Assembly: GCA_016234525.1 (NCBI GenBank)
Contig: JACRBK010000721.1
Coordinates: forward strand, 1-24,011
DNA length: 24,011 nt
Origin: Chloroflexota bacterium
Lineage (GTDB): Bacteria; Chloroflexota; Anaerolineae; Aggregatilineales; Aggregatilineaceae
Direction: 5' to 3'
Notes under the pieces: model-generated
Told to the model about the DNA's origin: nothing
Databases searched by the model: none
Seen by the model: the letters and a program-made list of their open reading frames with translations, nothing else
Made by a program: the position numbers and the translations under genes
Part shown: in pieces, positions 15,322 through 23,964 of the stretch
Numbering within the stretch: position 1 is the first letter of the stretch
Layout: each line of letters begins with the position of its first letter

Positions 15322-18300
15322 ATGATGGAATATATCGAACTGCACTGCCACTCGAACTTCAGCCTGCTCGACGGCGCGTCACACCCGGAGACGCTGGTTG
15401 AGCAGGCTGCCCGGCTGGGGATGTCTGCCCTGGCGCTGACCGATCACGATGCGGTGTATGGGGTGGTGCGTTTTGTCCAGGCCGCGCGGCAGCACGGGAT
15501 AAAGGCCATTCTGGGCGCGGAACTGACCCTGGCAGACGGTGCGCACCTGACCTTGCTGGTCGAAAATGCGACCGGCTGGCGCAGCCTGTGCCACCTCATC
15601 AGCCTCGCCCGGCACAATGCGCCTAAAGGGGAAGCATCACTGCCCTATGACATACTCGCTGATCATACTGAAGGGCTGATCGCACTCTCTGGCTGCCGCC
15701 AGGGAGAGATGGCACGCGCGCTGCGGCGGGATGACCAGACAGGGGCGATAGCCGCTGCCCGGCGTTACTACGATCTGTTTGGGTCGGAGCACTTCTGGAT
15801 CGAGCTTCAGCACCATCTGCTGCCAGAGGATAACGAGTTGGTGACCGGGTTGGCGCGGCTGGCGCGTGATCTGCGGCTGGGGTATGTGGCGACCAATAAT
15901 GTGCATTATGCGACTCGTGCCGACCACCGTCTCCAGGACGTGTTGGTGTGTATCCGGCACAACACCACCATCGAGCAGTCGGCGCACCTGCGCCGTCCCA
16001 ACTCGGAATATTACCTGAAACCGGCGCAGCGGATGGCACCGCTGTTTGCCGCCTATCCGGGCGCGTTGGCCAATACACTGCACATCGCCGAACGCTGTGA
16101 TTTCGAACTCCAGGCGGGACTACAAGACCTACCGTGTTTCCCGACTCCGCCCGGGATGGACAGCGCCACTTATCTGCGCCACTTGTGCCAGGTCGGGCTG
16201 AACAGGCGTTATGCCGAGACGGCCACCGATATTCTGGCACGGCTGGATTACGAACTGGCTGTGATCCAGCGCGCCGGGCTGGCGAACTATTTCCTGATTG
16301 TGTGGGATCTGGTGCATTTCGCCCGTGCCTCCGGCATCCGCTGCCAGGGACGCGGCTCGGCGGCGAATTCTCTGGTCGCTTACCTGCTGGACATCACGCC
16401 GGTGGACCCGCTGGCGTTGGACCTGGTGTTCGAGCGTTTTCTTTCCGACGAACGCCAGATGGCTCCGGATATTGACATCGATTTTCAGGCCGACCGCCGC
16501 GAGGAAGTGATCCAGTATGTGTACGAAAAGTATGGCGCGGATCATACCGGGATGGCCTGCACTTTTGTCACTTTTCGCGCTCGCAGCGCGCTGCGGGATG
16601 TCGGCAAGGCGCTGGGACTGCCGCTGCACCTGGTCGACCAGTCGGCGCGAGTTTTGGACACCCACCAGGCCGGACGAATCACTGATTCCCCGCGTCTTCA
16701 AGAGATGTTAGGAGAATCCAGCCGCACAGCACCCTGGCGTCAGGCGATCACCTTGTGCCGGGAGATCGACGATTTTCCACGCCACCTGAGTATCCACAAC
16801 GGCGGCATGATCATCACCGGGCCGCCGCTGGCCGAACGAGTGCCGACCGAACCAGCCACGATGCCGGGGCGGGTCGTCGTGCAGTGGGACAAAGACAGCC
16901 TGGAAGACGCCGGACTGGTCAAGATCGACCTGCTGGGGCTGCGTATGCTGTCGGCCATTGCTGAGGCGTTGGACCTGATCGAAGTGTCCACCGGCCAACG
17001 GCCCGATCTGGACGGGCTGTGTTTTGACGACTCGGTGGTGTATGACCTGATTTCCCAGGCGGACACGATAGGTGTGTTCCAGGTCGAGTCACGCGCTCAG
17101 TCGCAAATGCAGCCGCTGTTCCAGCCGCGCGGCCTGGCGGACCTGGTCGTCGCCATCTCGCTGATCCGCCCCGGTCCTATTCAGGGCAATATGGTGCATC
17201 CTTACCTCCGGCGGCGGTTGGGCAATGAGTCGGTCACCTATCCTGACCCCCGGCTGGAAGGTGCATTGGCCGAGACGCTGGGGGTGATCCTGTTCCAGGA
17301 GCAGGTGCTCAAGGTGGCGCGCGATCTGGCGGGCTTCAGCGCTGGGCAGGGTGAACTGCTGCGTCGGGCGCTGGGCAGCAAACACGCGGGCGCGGCCCTG
17401 GAAAAGCTGCACGCTGCGTTTGTCGCCGGAGCAGAAGCGCAGGGTGTCTCCGCGGTGACGGCAGAGCGGATTTTCGAGGCACTGCGTGCTTTTGGCTGTT
17501 ATTCTTTCCCCAAGAGTCACGCGGCGGCGTTTGCTGTGCTGGTCTACCAGTCCGCCTGGTTGAAACGGTATTACCCGGCGGCACTGTACGCCGCCCTGTT
17601 GAATCACCAGCCGATGGGATTCTGGTCCCCGGCGGTGTTGGCTGGTGATGCCCGGCGGCATGGCATCCCGGTGCTGCCAGTGGACGTGGCGCGGAGTGAG
17701 GTGCGCTGCACGGTCGAAAACGGAGGGGTGCGCCTGGGATTGCTGTATGTCAAAGGGCTGGGCGAAACCGGCGCGGCTCGCCTGGTGGATACCCGTCAGT
17801 CCCAGACATTTGTCGACCTGACCGACCTGTGCCGCCGGACGCAGCTGCCGCCTCGCCTGGTGGAACACCTGATCCTGGCCGGAGCATTGGATAGCTGGGG
17901 TATCCCGCGCCGTAAGTTATTGTGGACGCTGGGCAAACTGCATTACCCGGTGGATACACTCGCCCTGGACTTTGCTGATGACGGGGTGCGACTCCCGCTG
18001 CTCTCAACCCTGGAAAAACTGTCTCTCGAACAGGAACTGTTGGGATTGTTTCCCGGCGTGCACCTGTTGGAGTTGTACCGTCCCTGGCTGGTCGAACATG
18101 GCATGTCGAGCAGCGTCGACATCAAGAACAGCGCCCCCAACGACAGTGTCCGGGTCGTGGGTTTACTGGTGGTCCATCAGGCTCCGCCGACAGCCAAAGG
18201 TTTTCACTTCCTGACCCTGGAAGACGAGTATGGGTTGATGGATGTTATCGTGCGACCCAACCTCTATCGCTCTTTTGCGCGGGTGCTGCACACGGCGGGC

Positions 18301-18423
18301 ATTCTGGCAGTGCGGGGCGTGATCCAGCGCAGCGGGGCGGTGATTAATGTGCTGGCCGGGCATGTTGCGGCGGTCCTTTTGCCGGATGAGACAGCGCAGT
18401 TGGATGCGAAAGGAGCGGATTGA
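15322..18423 (+). CDS. dnaE2: DnaE2, error-prone DNA polymerase III alpha subunit
   Basis: 1033 residues, the usual length of DnaE2 (DnaE1 is longer). The N-terminal PHP domain begins IELHCHSNFS (H8, H10) and has LTDHDAVYG (D41-D43). The C-family polymerase core has RGSAANSL, PDIDIDF (D385 and D387 equivalent to E. coli D401 and D403) and KIDLLGLRML (D536, the third catalytic Asp), so it should be active. FPKSHAAAFAVLVYQSAWLK and a C-terminal OB-fold (VRVVGLLVVHQ...FLTLEDEYGLMDVIV) follow. Start ATG 15322 or 15325; no strong ribosome-binding site, which fits coupling to the gene 11 bases upstream. It works with ImuA/ImuB in damage-induced mutagenesis. Confidence 0.92.
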   Translation: MMEYIELHCHSNFSLLDGASHPETLVEQAARLGMSALALTDHDAVYGVVRFVQAARQHGIKAILGAELTLADGAHLTLLVENATGWRSLCHLISLARHNAPKGEASLPYDILADHTEGLIALSGCRQGEMARALRRDDQTGAIAAARRYYDLFGSEHFWIELQHHLLPEDNELVTGLARLARDLRLGYVATNNVHYATRADHRLQDVLVCIRHNTTIEQSAHLRRPNSEYYLKPAQRMAPLFAAYPGALANTLHIAERCDFELQAGLQDLPCFPTPPGMDSATYLRHLCQVGLNRRYAETATDILARLDYELAVIQRAGLANYFLIVWDLVHFARASGIRCQGRGSAANSLVAYLLDITPVDPLALDLVFERFLSDERQMAPDIDIDFQADRREEVIQYVYEKYGADHTGMACTFVTFRARSALRDVGKALGLPLHLVDQSARVLDTHQAGRITDSPRLQEMLGESSRTAPWRQAITLCREIDDFPRHLSIHNGGMIITGPPLAERVPTEPATMPGRVVVQWDKDSLEDAGLVKIDLLGLRMLSAIAEALDLIEVSTGQRPDLDGLCFDDSVVYDLISQADTIGVFQVESRAQSQMQPLFQPRGLADLVVAISLIRPGPIQGNMVHPYLRRRLGNESVTYPDPRLEGALAETLGVILFQEQVLKVARDLAGFSAGQGELLRRALGSKHAGAALEKLHAAFVAGAEAQGVSAVTAERIFEALRAFGCYSFPKSHAAAFAVLVYQSAWLKRYYPAALYAALLNHQPMGFWSPAVLAGDARRHGIPVLPVDVARSEVRCTVENGGVRLGLLYVKGLGETGAARLVDTRQSQTFVDLTDLCRRTQLPPRLVEHLILAGALDSWGIPRRKLLWTLGKLHYPVDTLALDFADDGVRLPLLSTLEKLSLEQELLGLFPGVHLLELYRPWLVEHGMSSSVDIKNSAPNDSVRVVGLLVVHQAPPTAKGFHFLTLEDEYGLMDVIVRPNLYRSFARVLHTAGILAVRGVIQRSGAVINVLAGHVAAVLLPDETAQLDAKGAD

Positions 18424-18463
18424 GCTTCGTCGAGCAGCATCAGACGATTAACAACTGAACTGA

Positions 18464-18512
18464 TGCCCCGTCCCCTTTTCCCGTAGAGTGTTGGTGAAAA
18501 GAGGACAGGGCA
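18464..18512. terminator. Large imperfect hairpin between convergent genes
   Basis: Arms TGCCCCGTCCCCTTTTC (18464-18480) and GAAAAGAGGACAGGGCA (18496-18512) pair at 15 of 17 positions over a 15-base loop. It lies between the dnaE2 stop (18423) and the convergent anti-sigma stop (18528), so a two-way terminator is the simplest reading, although a T-run is absent. Confidence 0.6.
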
Positions 18513-18527
18513 TGAGGACTGGGCGGA

Positions 18528-20003
18528 CTAGGGGGTGATGTTGTTCACCGGTGCGACTGACTCCGCAATCCGCAGCATATCATGCTGGCTCAAGTGAGGG
18601 AGGGTCTGTTCATAGATGTAGCCTGGGTCCACGAGATGCAGAGCCCCAGCATTATGCAGCGTGAAGGTGTATCCCCCGGTTTCCCAAACGAGAACATTGG
18701 CTCGTTCGTAGTCCCAGAATTTCCCTAAGGTTTCTTTCAGTGCGGGAGCATAAAACATAGCACCGCGGGCCCACTGCTCGATCCATACTCCCGGCTGATT
18801 GTTCACCAGTACATCAGTCAGCACCGCATCCCCTAATCCAAGGGAATATGTTTCGCTGGAAAAAATCTGGCACAACACCAATTGATCACTGTGGAAAAGG
18901 AAATCCGCAAACCATCCGGGCGTGATATACCGGTAATCAAAGACAATGGTCTTGACACCATTCAAGGTGGTCACATAACGGCCCAAGAGGTAATAATGGT
19001 CAGGTAGATCGGCTGGCGCATAAAGAGGGAAACCAGCCTGCTCGGTGAGTTCGGCGTCGGTGAGGGGTGGCCATAGGGAACTGAATTGACGGGAATCCGG
19101 TACCGTAGAAAGGGAATCAGCCATTATTTGCAACAGGTCCAGGGTAAAGGTATACGACTGAATGATAAAAGCCTGATTACCCTCTCGCCACGTCAGCAGT
19201 TTGATGTTTTTTACAGCGCCGCCTGTCATGGTCTTAAGTTCATCCACCTGTGCTTGAAACTGGGGATCGTTCAGTGTGAAATCGGAGAACCATAAACCCG
19301 GTTCACCACGCACGGTGACTGCTTCACCCTGTGGCAGTGCGGGATCACGGTTCCAGATTGGGGTCAGTGCCGGATCATCCGCGCGCATTTCAACCAGATG
19401 GACCTGGTTGCCATACCAGGAATAACGAAAGATTACGAGATTACTATCTTCGCGGGTGGCTATCTGATAAAAATCCATGCCAAAAGGCGGGCGACCTTCA
19501 ATGTTGTTCGCCTCGTAAACACTGAATCCAACTACAGCATTAATTTGTGCTCCGCTGGTGGATTGAAGAACTGCTTGTGCGGCATTGTCCGGCGGCTCGT
19601 CACTCCTGAACAAGGCTGGCGTGCTCGCGACACGCTCCCATTCTTTGGCCGCTTCTTCCCCTGGACTGGGGGCATCGGTAATCAGAATACCTCCGATCTG
19701 GCGGATGATGTCCTGAGCGAAAGTGCGCAGAGCAGGCACAATCAGAAATAGCAGGACCACCAACGCCAGGGAAGCGGCTATCCCCACTATTCGAGTCGAG
19801 CGGCGGATATGTGAAGATCGCGCAGTAGTTCGACCATTTGACGAAAAAACAACAGGATTGGAGGTGGCGCGGGCCGCAATCACGGCCCGCAGCCGGGTTT
19901 CGAGATCGGCAGAAAATGCGGCGTCGGGCGGGTTCGCCTGCCGCAGAGTAAGCAGATCGGCGGCAAGAGCCTGTTCGGCATCGGTTTGGGTAGGGTCAGT
20001 CAT
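18528..20003 (-). CDS. Membrane-anchored anti-sigma factor-like protein
   Basis: 491 residues. The cytoplasmic N-terminus (1-70) is helical (EQALAADLLTLRQANPPDAAFSADLETRLRAV), then one membrane segment at about 72-95, and a large extracytoplasmic domain. Its start overlaps the ECF sigma stop by 4 bp, the usual arrangement for a sigma/anti-sigma pair. The zinc HxxxCxxC motif of ZAS anti-sigma domains is absent. The outer domain has DUF4367-like texture near its end (LTEQAGFPLYAPADLPDHYYLLGR and WEIGGYTFTLH-type strands), common in such regulators. Role inferred: it holds the sigma factor at the membrane until a signal outside the cell frees it. Confidence 0.75.
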   Translation of the reverse strand: MTDPTQTDAEQALAADLLTLRQANPPDAAFSADLETRLRAVIAARATSNPVVFSSNGRTTARSSHIRRSTRIVGIAASLALVVLLFLIVPALRTFAQDIIRQIGGILITDAPSPGEEAAKEWERVASTPALFRSDEPPDNAAQAVLQSTSGAQINAVVGFSVYEANNIEGRPPFGMDFYQIATREDSNLVIFRYSWYGNQVHLVEMRADDPALTPIWNRDPALPQGEAVTVRGEPGLWFSDFTLNDPQFQAQVDELKTMTGGAVKNIKLLTWREGNQAFIIQSYTFTLDLLQIMADSLSTVPDSRQFSSLWPPLTDAELTEQAGFPLYAPADLPDHYYLLGRYVTTLNGVKTIVFDYRYITPGWFADFLFHSDQLVLCQIFSSETYSLGLGDAVLTDVLVNNQPGVWIEQWARGAMFYAPALKETLGKFWDYERANVLVWETGGYTFTLHNAGALHLVDPGYIYEQTLPHLSQHDMLRIAESVAPVNNITP

Positions 20004-20566
20004 GGTTTCACCTCATAGGCTAATCGTTCGCGCAGGTCGCGCAGTGCACGGTGAACCAACATGCGCACGGCATCCTCACTTTTGTGCATGATTTGTCCGG
20101 TTTCTGCCGCGCTTAACCCGGCAAAAAGGTTCAAAGTCAAAGCTTCGGCCCGGTCCGGCGTCAAGGTTTGCAGCGCGGCGGCGACGGCTTCCAGTTGCAG
20201 CTGGTGTTCGACTGCTTCATCCGGGGGAGGGGTATCGAGAGAGTGCGGCGGCAAAACGTCGAACGGAACATGATCATGGTGCCGCCGGAAGTGATCCACC
20301 AGTTTGTGGCGAGCAATACTCATCAACCAGCCTACAAACTGGTTCTGGCTGCGGTAGGCGGGCAGTCTTTCGACCACCGCCATGAAGGTCTGTGCCGTCA
20401 AATCCTGAGCATCCTGTACGTTTCCTACATGGGCCAACAGGTAGTTGTAGACGCGGGGCAGGTGGCGGTGGTAAAGCAGGCTGAATGCATCGGGATCGCA
20501 GCTCGCTTGTTGGGCGAGTGTCTCGTCGTCTGTCCCGTCTTCAAAACGAGGTAATCTATTCGGCAT
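20000..20566 (-). CDS. ECF-type RNA polymerase sigma factor
   Basis: 188 residues, the normal length. Region 2: FSLLYHRHLPRVYNYLLAHV and AQDLTAQTFMAV, followed by the -10-recognition helix part (FVGWLMSIARHKLVDHFRR). The linker (about 100-130) is Pro- and Asp-rich. Region 4: LTPDRAEALTLNLFAGLSAAE, then an HTH (TGQIMHKSEDAVRMLVHRALRDLRERL). It overlaps the anti-sigma gene by 4 bp. The start ATG 20566 has only a weak AGGA upstream. Its regulon cannot be read from the window, and no repeated promoter motif was recognised. Confidence 0.9.
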   Translation of the reverse strand: MPNRLPRFEDGTDDETLAQQASCDPDAFSLLYHRHLPRVYNYLLAHVGNVQDAQDLTAQTFMAVVERLPAYRSQNQFVGWLMSIARHKLVDHFRRHHDHVPFDVLPPHSLDTPPPDEAVEHQLQLEAVAAALQTLTPDRAEALTLNLFAGLSAAETGQIMHKSEDAVRMLVHRALRDLRERLAYEVKP

Positions 20567-20969
20567 AGTTTTGCGATCCTGTGGGCTGGTTCGAAATTCT
20601 ATGATTCATATCGCAGCAGCACCGCCAAACATAACACACTCTGGACCAATGGCAGGGAATAATCTCGAAAAGTGGTCTAAGAACAGGGATAGATAATGTG
20701 CTGACGAGTTGAGCAGATGGGGTGGTAAACATCTAGCGAGTCTGCCTGTTAGAGGACGCATCGAGTTTCAGAATTTCTTGATGCTGAGGGGAGCGCATCG
20801 ACCGGGGTGAGCGGCGCGGGGTGTTGAGCAATGGATAGCTAGGTCGCAAAATTCATCAGTTAGTCGTGCGGTCTAGCAAGTCGATCTGTGAAAGTTTGCG
20901 GAGGTTGCAGTGAGATAGGAAGAGGCAGTTGGTGTAAAATGAGCAGGATCATATGAAAGATGTCCGCTC
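20567..20969. other. Intergenic stretch with HU-gene remnant and structured leader
   Basis: Contains the upstream region of the sigma factor gene (20567-20700, no clear promoter found), a degenerate 3' end of the HU gene (20751-20913), and the self-complementary leader of the membrane-protein gene (20920-20984). Confidence 0.6.
20751..20913 (+). pseudogene. Degenerate copy of the HU-like gene 3' end
   Basis: Translating in two frames gives GRIEFQNFLML, then, after a frameshift near 20790, RIDRGERRGVLSNG, a TAG stop, and LGRKIHQLVVRSSKSICESLRRLQ ending in TGA. These line up with GRIELENFLVL, RIDRGEQRGMLSTG and CRVIHRLVVRPSKPMRERLHKL of the intact HU-like protein at 8499-8780. The DNA also aligns (ATCGACCGGGGTGAGC is identical). 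At least one frameshift and one nonsense mutation are present, and the N-terminal half is unrecognisable, so it is an old relic. Confidence 0.88.
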
Positions 20970-20984
20970 ATGAAACTGCCTCTT
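20920..20984 (+). promoter_or_regulatory. Self-complementary leader covering the start of the membrane-protein gene
   Basis: Perfect 11-bp arms AAGAGGCAGTT (20920-20930) and AACTGCCTCTT (20974-20984) enclose a second 6-bp pair ATGAGC (20939-20944) / GCTCAT (20966-20971). The ATG start at 20970 lies in the inner and adjacent paired region. The loop holds AGGA and a tiny ORF ATGAAAGATGTCCGCTCATGA (6 codons) whose stop overlaps the start of the gene. Confidence 0.5.
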
Positions 20985-21599
20985 AAAAAGCGTTTCCTTT
21001 CTTGTTTACAGCACTGGCCCCTATTCATTGCACTGCCGCTATTTGCCCTTATTTTGTCTTACTATGAGTATCTCTTTATGGATGCACCATTCCTCTGGTG
21101 GGCGCGTTCCACTTTTTACCATGCCCCTTGGTTGGCACTCGTTATTACTCCCATGGGCTTAGCAAGCGTATTTTTGTGGCTGCTCGTATCAATCGCTAGA
21201 GAAAATTCATCGGGTGCTGTTCTTCGAAACGCAGGGGTTAGCCTAGTGCTATTGGCATTTGTGAATTTGAACATGTGTATTGCCACTGTGTTCACGGTAT
21301 TCGGGAATTACCGACATCACGATACGGAACGGCTTGGTTGCCATATCTATCATCTTGATTCGGAATGGAAAGTCGGTGTAGGGATGGCTTCACAGGCACT
21401 TTTTTCTCTGTCGAAATGTGATCCTACTGGTTCGATATGCGAGATTGTCTACGCCTACCGATACCTTAACGATGATGGCAGCTCTCTGGTTAGCGAAGAC
21501 GAATATCGCGCCATAAAGGCTTCACTTGTGACGGATTCCAAAGCGCGCAGCATCACCATACAAATCGACGGGCTGAGCATCTATACATATTCCCCATAA
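20970..21599 (+). CDS. Small membrane protein of unknown function
   Basis: 209 residues with three predicted membrane segments (about 15-36, 51-75 and 85-110), then a soluble C-terminal domain of about 100 residues containing Cys residues (LGCHIYHLD, SKCDPTGSICEIVYAY) that could form disulfides if exported. GC content is lower than in the core genes, suggesting separate acquisition. No Shine-Dalgarno lies directly before ATG 20970; the start sits in a predicted RNA stem and overlaps the stop of a 6-codon upstream ORF, so translation may be coupled or regulated. It occupies the same position relative to HU and the 700-residue gene as the TIR-WD40 gene does in the other module. The family was not recognised. 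Confidence 0.75.
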   Translation: MKLPLKKRFLSCLQHWPLFIALPLFALILSYYEYLFMDAPFLWWARSTFYHAPWLALVITPMGLASVFLWLLVSIARENSSGAVLRNAGVSLVLLAFVNLNMCIATVFTVFGNYRHHDTERLGCHIYHLDSEWKVGVGMASQALFSLSKCDPTGSICEIVYAYRYLNDDGSSLVSEDEYRAIKASLVTDSKARSITIQIDGLSIYTYSP

Positions 21600-21617
21600 C
21601 ATAGCACGATACGAAAA

Positions 21618-21644
21618 CTGGCGGAACAAATCCGCCAGCTTTTT
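21618..21644. terminator. Bidirectional terminator between convergent genes
   Basis: Perfect 8-bp stem CTGGCGGA / TCCGCCAG with an ACAAA loop, followed on the plus strand by CTTTTTA and preceded by AAAA, which serves as a T-run on the minus strand. It lies between the membrane-protein stop (21599) and the 700-residue gene stop (21653). Confidence 0.85.
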
Positions 21645-21652
21645 ACTACATG

Positions 21653-23755
21653 CTAAAAATCGATACTTGATGTTTCGAGTGGTGTAGGCGGAACCTCATA
21701 CATGCGCGGTTGCCATTCTGCCGCAATGTGAACCACACTCCATGCACCCGTTTTCAGCTTTTCCAACGCCGGTTGGTCCATGATCTGCCACCGGCTCTCC
21801 ATCCCCAAATCATCCGCAACCGCGTTAGCGAAGGCAGGCCCAGTAATGTGGCTCAATTCTTCCATGCCTGACAGCGACATGAAGTCGTCCCGGAACTGCT
21901 TTGCCCGGTCTTCGGTCTGGAACTGGGCCACTTCGAGCCACTGGGCACGCTGCGGCGCTTCCGGTGACAGAGTTTCGGCCAGATCGCCGAAATCCACCAC
22001 GCACACGGCGGAATATCCCAACGACGCACCATCGGGATCACGGGCCGGCACGATGTCCAGCCGCCAGGTGGGAGTGATGTCCAGCGGCTTAAAATCCTCC
22101 GCAAGGCGGTAAGGAGCGTAGGGTTGGAGACTGGCTTCCACCAGGGCATCGCTGGCGAAAGTGGGTGTGGCGCTGGGCAGACTCTCGTAGATCTCTTGGG
22201 TGCCAGGCACGGTTTCCGAGATCGTCCGCACATGGTCGCGGTAAGCATCCCACTCTTTGGAAGTGAGCGGTTCCCATTCCGGCTCGTAGTCGCCGTCAAA
22301 ATCAAATGGGTATCGGCCGTCATGTTGTTCGAGCAGGTCGGCCAACGCCGCATCGGCATCGGCTTGTGCGATACGTTCGTAAGCTGCCGGGCTACGGTTG
22401 AACCCATCTACCGCCAACGCCGAGGTGGGGTCTCCGGCGATCCGGCTGAGCAGCGTCTGCTGTTGGTAGATCAGCGCTTCGTCCAGCGTGTCGAATTCAT
22501 CCAGCGGCAGATAACGTGCTGCCCACCGGTTGTTTTCGTGATTAGCATATACGTCCACCACACCCACACTGTAACCATCATCCACGCCCTGAGGTGTGGC
22601 CGTCATGAGCGCTGTATCGAAGTGATACCAGCCGGATTCTTGCTCACGCCGGGGTTCGCCTGTCCCTAAGGTGGGCAGCCGGTGCGGAAAAGATAGGCCG
22701 TTATCACGTGCCACCTGCCGGGCGAGGGATTGTGCGGTCTGAAGTTCGCCCTCTTCCAGGTGGAGTTCGAGCGCAGGCAGCGGCCAAGGCGAGCCGGGAT
22801 CGGACACCGGTATGAGCGGCTGCGAGTCGTGGATCACGATGCCTTCCTCCGTCTTCTGCGCGCGGAAATAACGCAGTTCGCGCGTCACACCCTCTGAGAT
22901 CGGGCTGTCCGCCGGGCGCTCGACCACCGAGAAAAAATGGACTGTGCCTGTTTCGTCGCGGTGGTGCGGCACATAACGCCCCTGCGCATTGGTGGGTATC
23001 ATGTCTTCGTCAAATGTTACCGGCAGCAGCCGTGCGGCAGACTTGGGTGCAGGTGGCTGTTCCCAGACGCCGGCATCCGGCCAGTCGGGGTGATTTTCCC
23101 ACTCCGGCGGGGTTGGTTCGGTGTTTGTCGAGATGGTTTTGTCTACGGTCATTTCTTTCCCTTCCCATGCAAATAACGGGGTGCCGGGAGCCAGTTCGTC
23201 AGCTCGCATCGCTTCCAGAGCAGCCGCTTCCAGCAACCTGCCGGTATCTCCCTCAACTTTGACATCCCACAGCCGCTGCTCAATGGGTGCCAACTCAGCC
23301 ATGGGGCCATGCGCTAGCGGCGCAATGTCCAGGCGGTCACCCTTCAAGCGAATCAGGTTGAGCGTGGCACGCTCAACCTCCGGCTCAGGCGGATACAATC
23401 CGACCAGGTAAGTGGCTGTGTCCGGCTCGAAAGGCAGGGCATCCACCAGCGCCATCTCGGCAGACAACCCATCCCGACCGTGCTCGATCAGCCTTTGTTC
23501 CACCGCGCGGACAAACGCTTCAGCCGACACATCGGAATAATACTCGGCCAGGGTCAGACGCTGTTCCCGCTCCAGACCATATTCACTGCGGGTGGTGCGC
23601 ACCAGGTCCACCCCAAACGGCTCATCCGCGTGTTCAGGCGGGTCGACCTGGACGGTATAAGCGGCATCGTGTGTGCGATAGATCAGGCCGTGACCATCAT
23701 CCATCGCCACATCACCGTTTGGAAACTGCTTCAACACCGTGGCGCTGCTGGTCAT
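21653..23755 (-). CDS. Large acidic protein of unknown function (700-residue element protein)
   Basis: 700 residues, acidic, Pro- and Trp-rich, soluble, without signal peptide or membrane segment. I do not recognise a named domain. Inside, a pattern recurs: about 380-435 (YSVGVVDVYANHEN...RYLPLDEFDTLDEALIYQQQ) and about 575-635 (YSAVCVVDFGD...WLEVAQFQTEDRAKQFRDDF), each with a beta hairpin followed by a helix. This suggests tandem copies of one fold. Its start overlaps the RHH gene stop by 4 bp. The C-terminal part has a pseudogene paralogue at 12006-12315. Position beside an RHH gene and a mobilisation module suggests a conserved element protein, perhaps with a structural, anti-restriction or transfer role. 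Function remains unassigned. Confidence 0.82.
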   Translation of the reverse strand: MTSSATVLKQFPNGDVAMDDGHGLIYRTHDAAYTVQVDPPEHADEPFGVDLVRTTRSEYGLEREQRLTLAEYYSDVSAEAFVRAVEQRLIEHGRDGLSAEMALVDALPFEPDTATYLVGLYPPEPEVERATLNLIRLKGDRLDIAPLAHGPMAELAPIEQRLWDVKVEGDTGRLLEAAALEAMRADELAPGTPLFAWEGKEMTVDKTISTNTEPTPPEWENHPDWPDAGVWEQPPAPKSAARLLPVTFDEDMIPTNAQGRYVPHHRDETGTVHFFSVVERPADSPISEGVTRELRYFRAQKTEEGIVIHDSQPLIPVSDPGSPWPLPALELHLEEGELQTAQSLARQVARDNGLSFPHRLPTLGTGEPRREQESGWYHFDTALMTATPQGVDDGYSVGVVDVYANHENNRWAARYLPLDEFDTLDEALIYQQQTLLSRIAGDPTSALAVDGFNRSPAAYERIAQADADAALADLLEQHDGRYPFDFDGDYEPEWEPLTSKEWDAYRDHVRTISETVPGTQEIYESLPSATPTFASDALVEASLQPYAPYRLAEDFKPLDITPTWRLDIVPARDPDGASLGYSAVCVVDFGDLAETLSPEAPQRAQWLEVAQFQTEDRAKQFRDDFMSLSGMEELSHITGPAFANAVADDLGMESRWQIMDQPALEKLKTGAWSVVHIAAEWQPRMYEVPPTPLETSSIDF

Positions 23756-23964
23756 GTTTCACCGTTCTTCGAGACCAGTTTTACACGAAATAGGCGAGAA
23801 TTCGTCACAAAACAGCCTTCCCGTTCCAGAGATTGGTCCGCGCGCCGGATAAGCAGACGCAGAGCCGCGCCCCGGTCACAGCCCATCCTGGCGGCAATGT
23901 GTTCCAATGCCGATCGGTCACTGTCACTCAAGCGGAAGGTGAACGAGCCTTTGGCCCCACTCAT
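23752..23964 (-). CDS. Small ribbon-helix-helix protein
   Basis: 70 residues from ATG 23964. An upstream in-frame GTG (23979) would add 5 residues, but GGGAG lies about 8 bases before the ATG. SFTFRLSDSDRSALEHIAARMGCDRGAALRLLIRRA fits the beta strand and two helices of the CopG/RHH fold. The C-terminus is basic (FRVKLVSKNG). It overlaps both its upstream partner (4 bp) and the 700-residue gene (4 bp), so it is the middle gene of a coupled minus-strand operon. A role as autoregulator or as a plasmid/element DNA-binding protein is inferred. Confidence 0.7.
   Translation of the reverse strand: MSGAKGSFTFRLSDSDRSALEHIAARMGCDRGAALRLLIRRADQSLEREGCFVTNSRLFRVKLVSKNGET

Noticed and set aside
17089..17868. 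259-codon minus-strand frame within dnaE2
   Set aside because: Antisense shadow of a gene with clear catalytic motifs; no ribosome-binding site or protein family.
22124..22669. 181-codon plus-strand frame
   Set aside because: Antisense to the 700-residue gene, whose C-terminal reading frame is confirmed by the protein-level match to its pseudogene paralogue.
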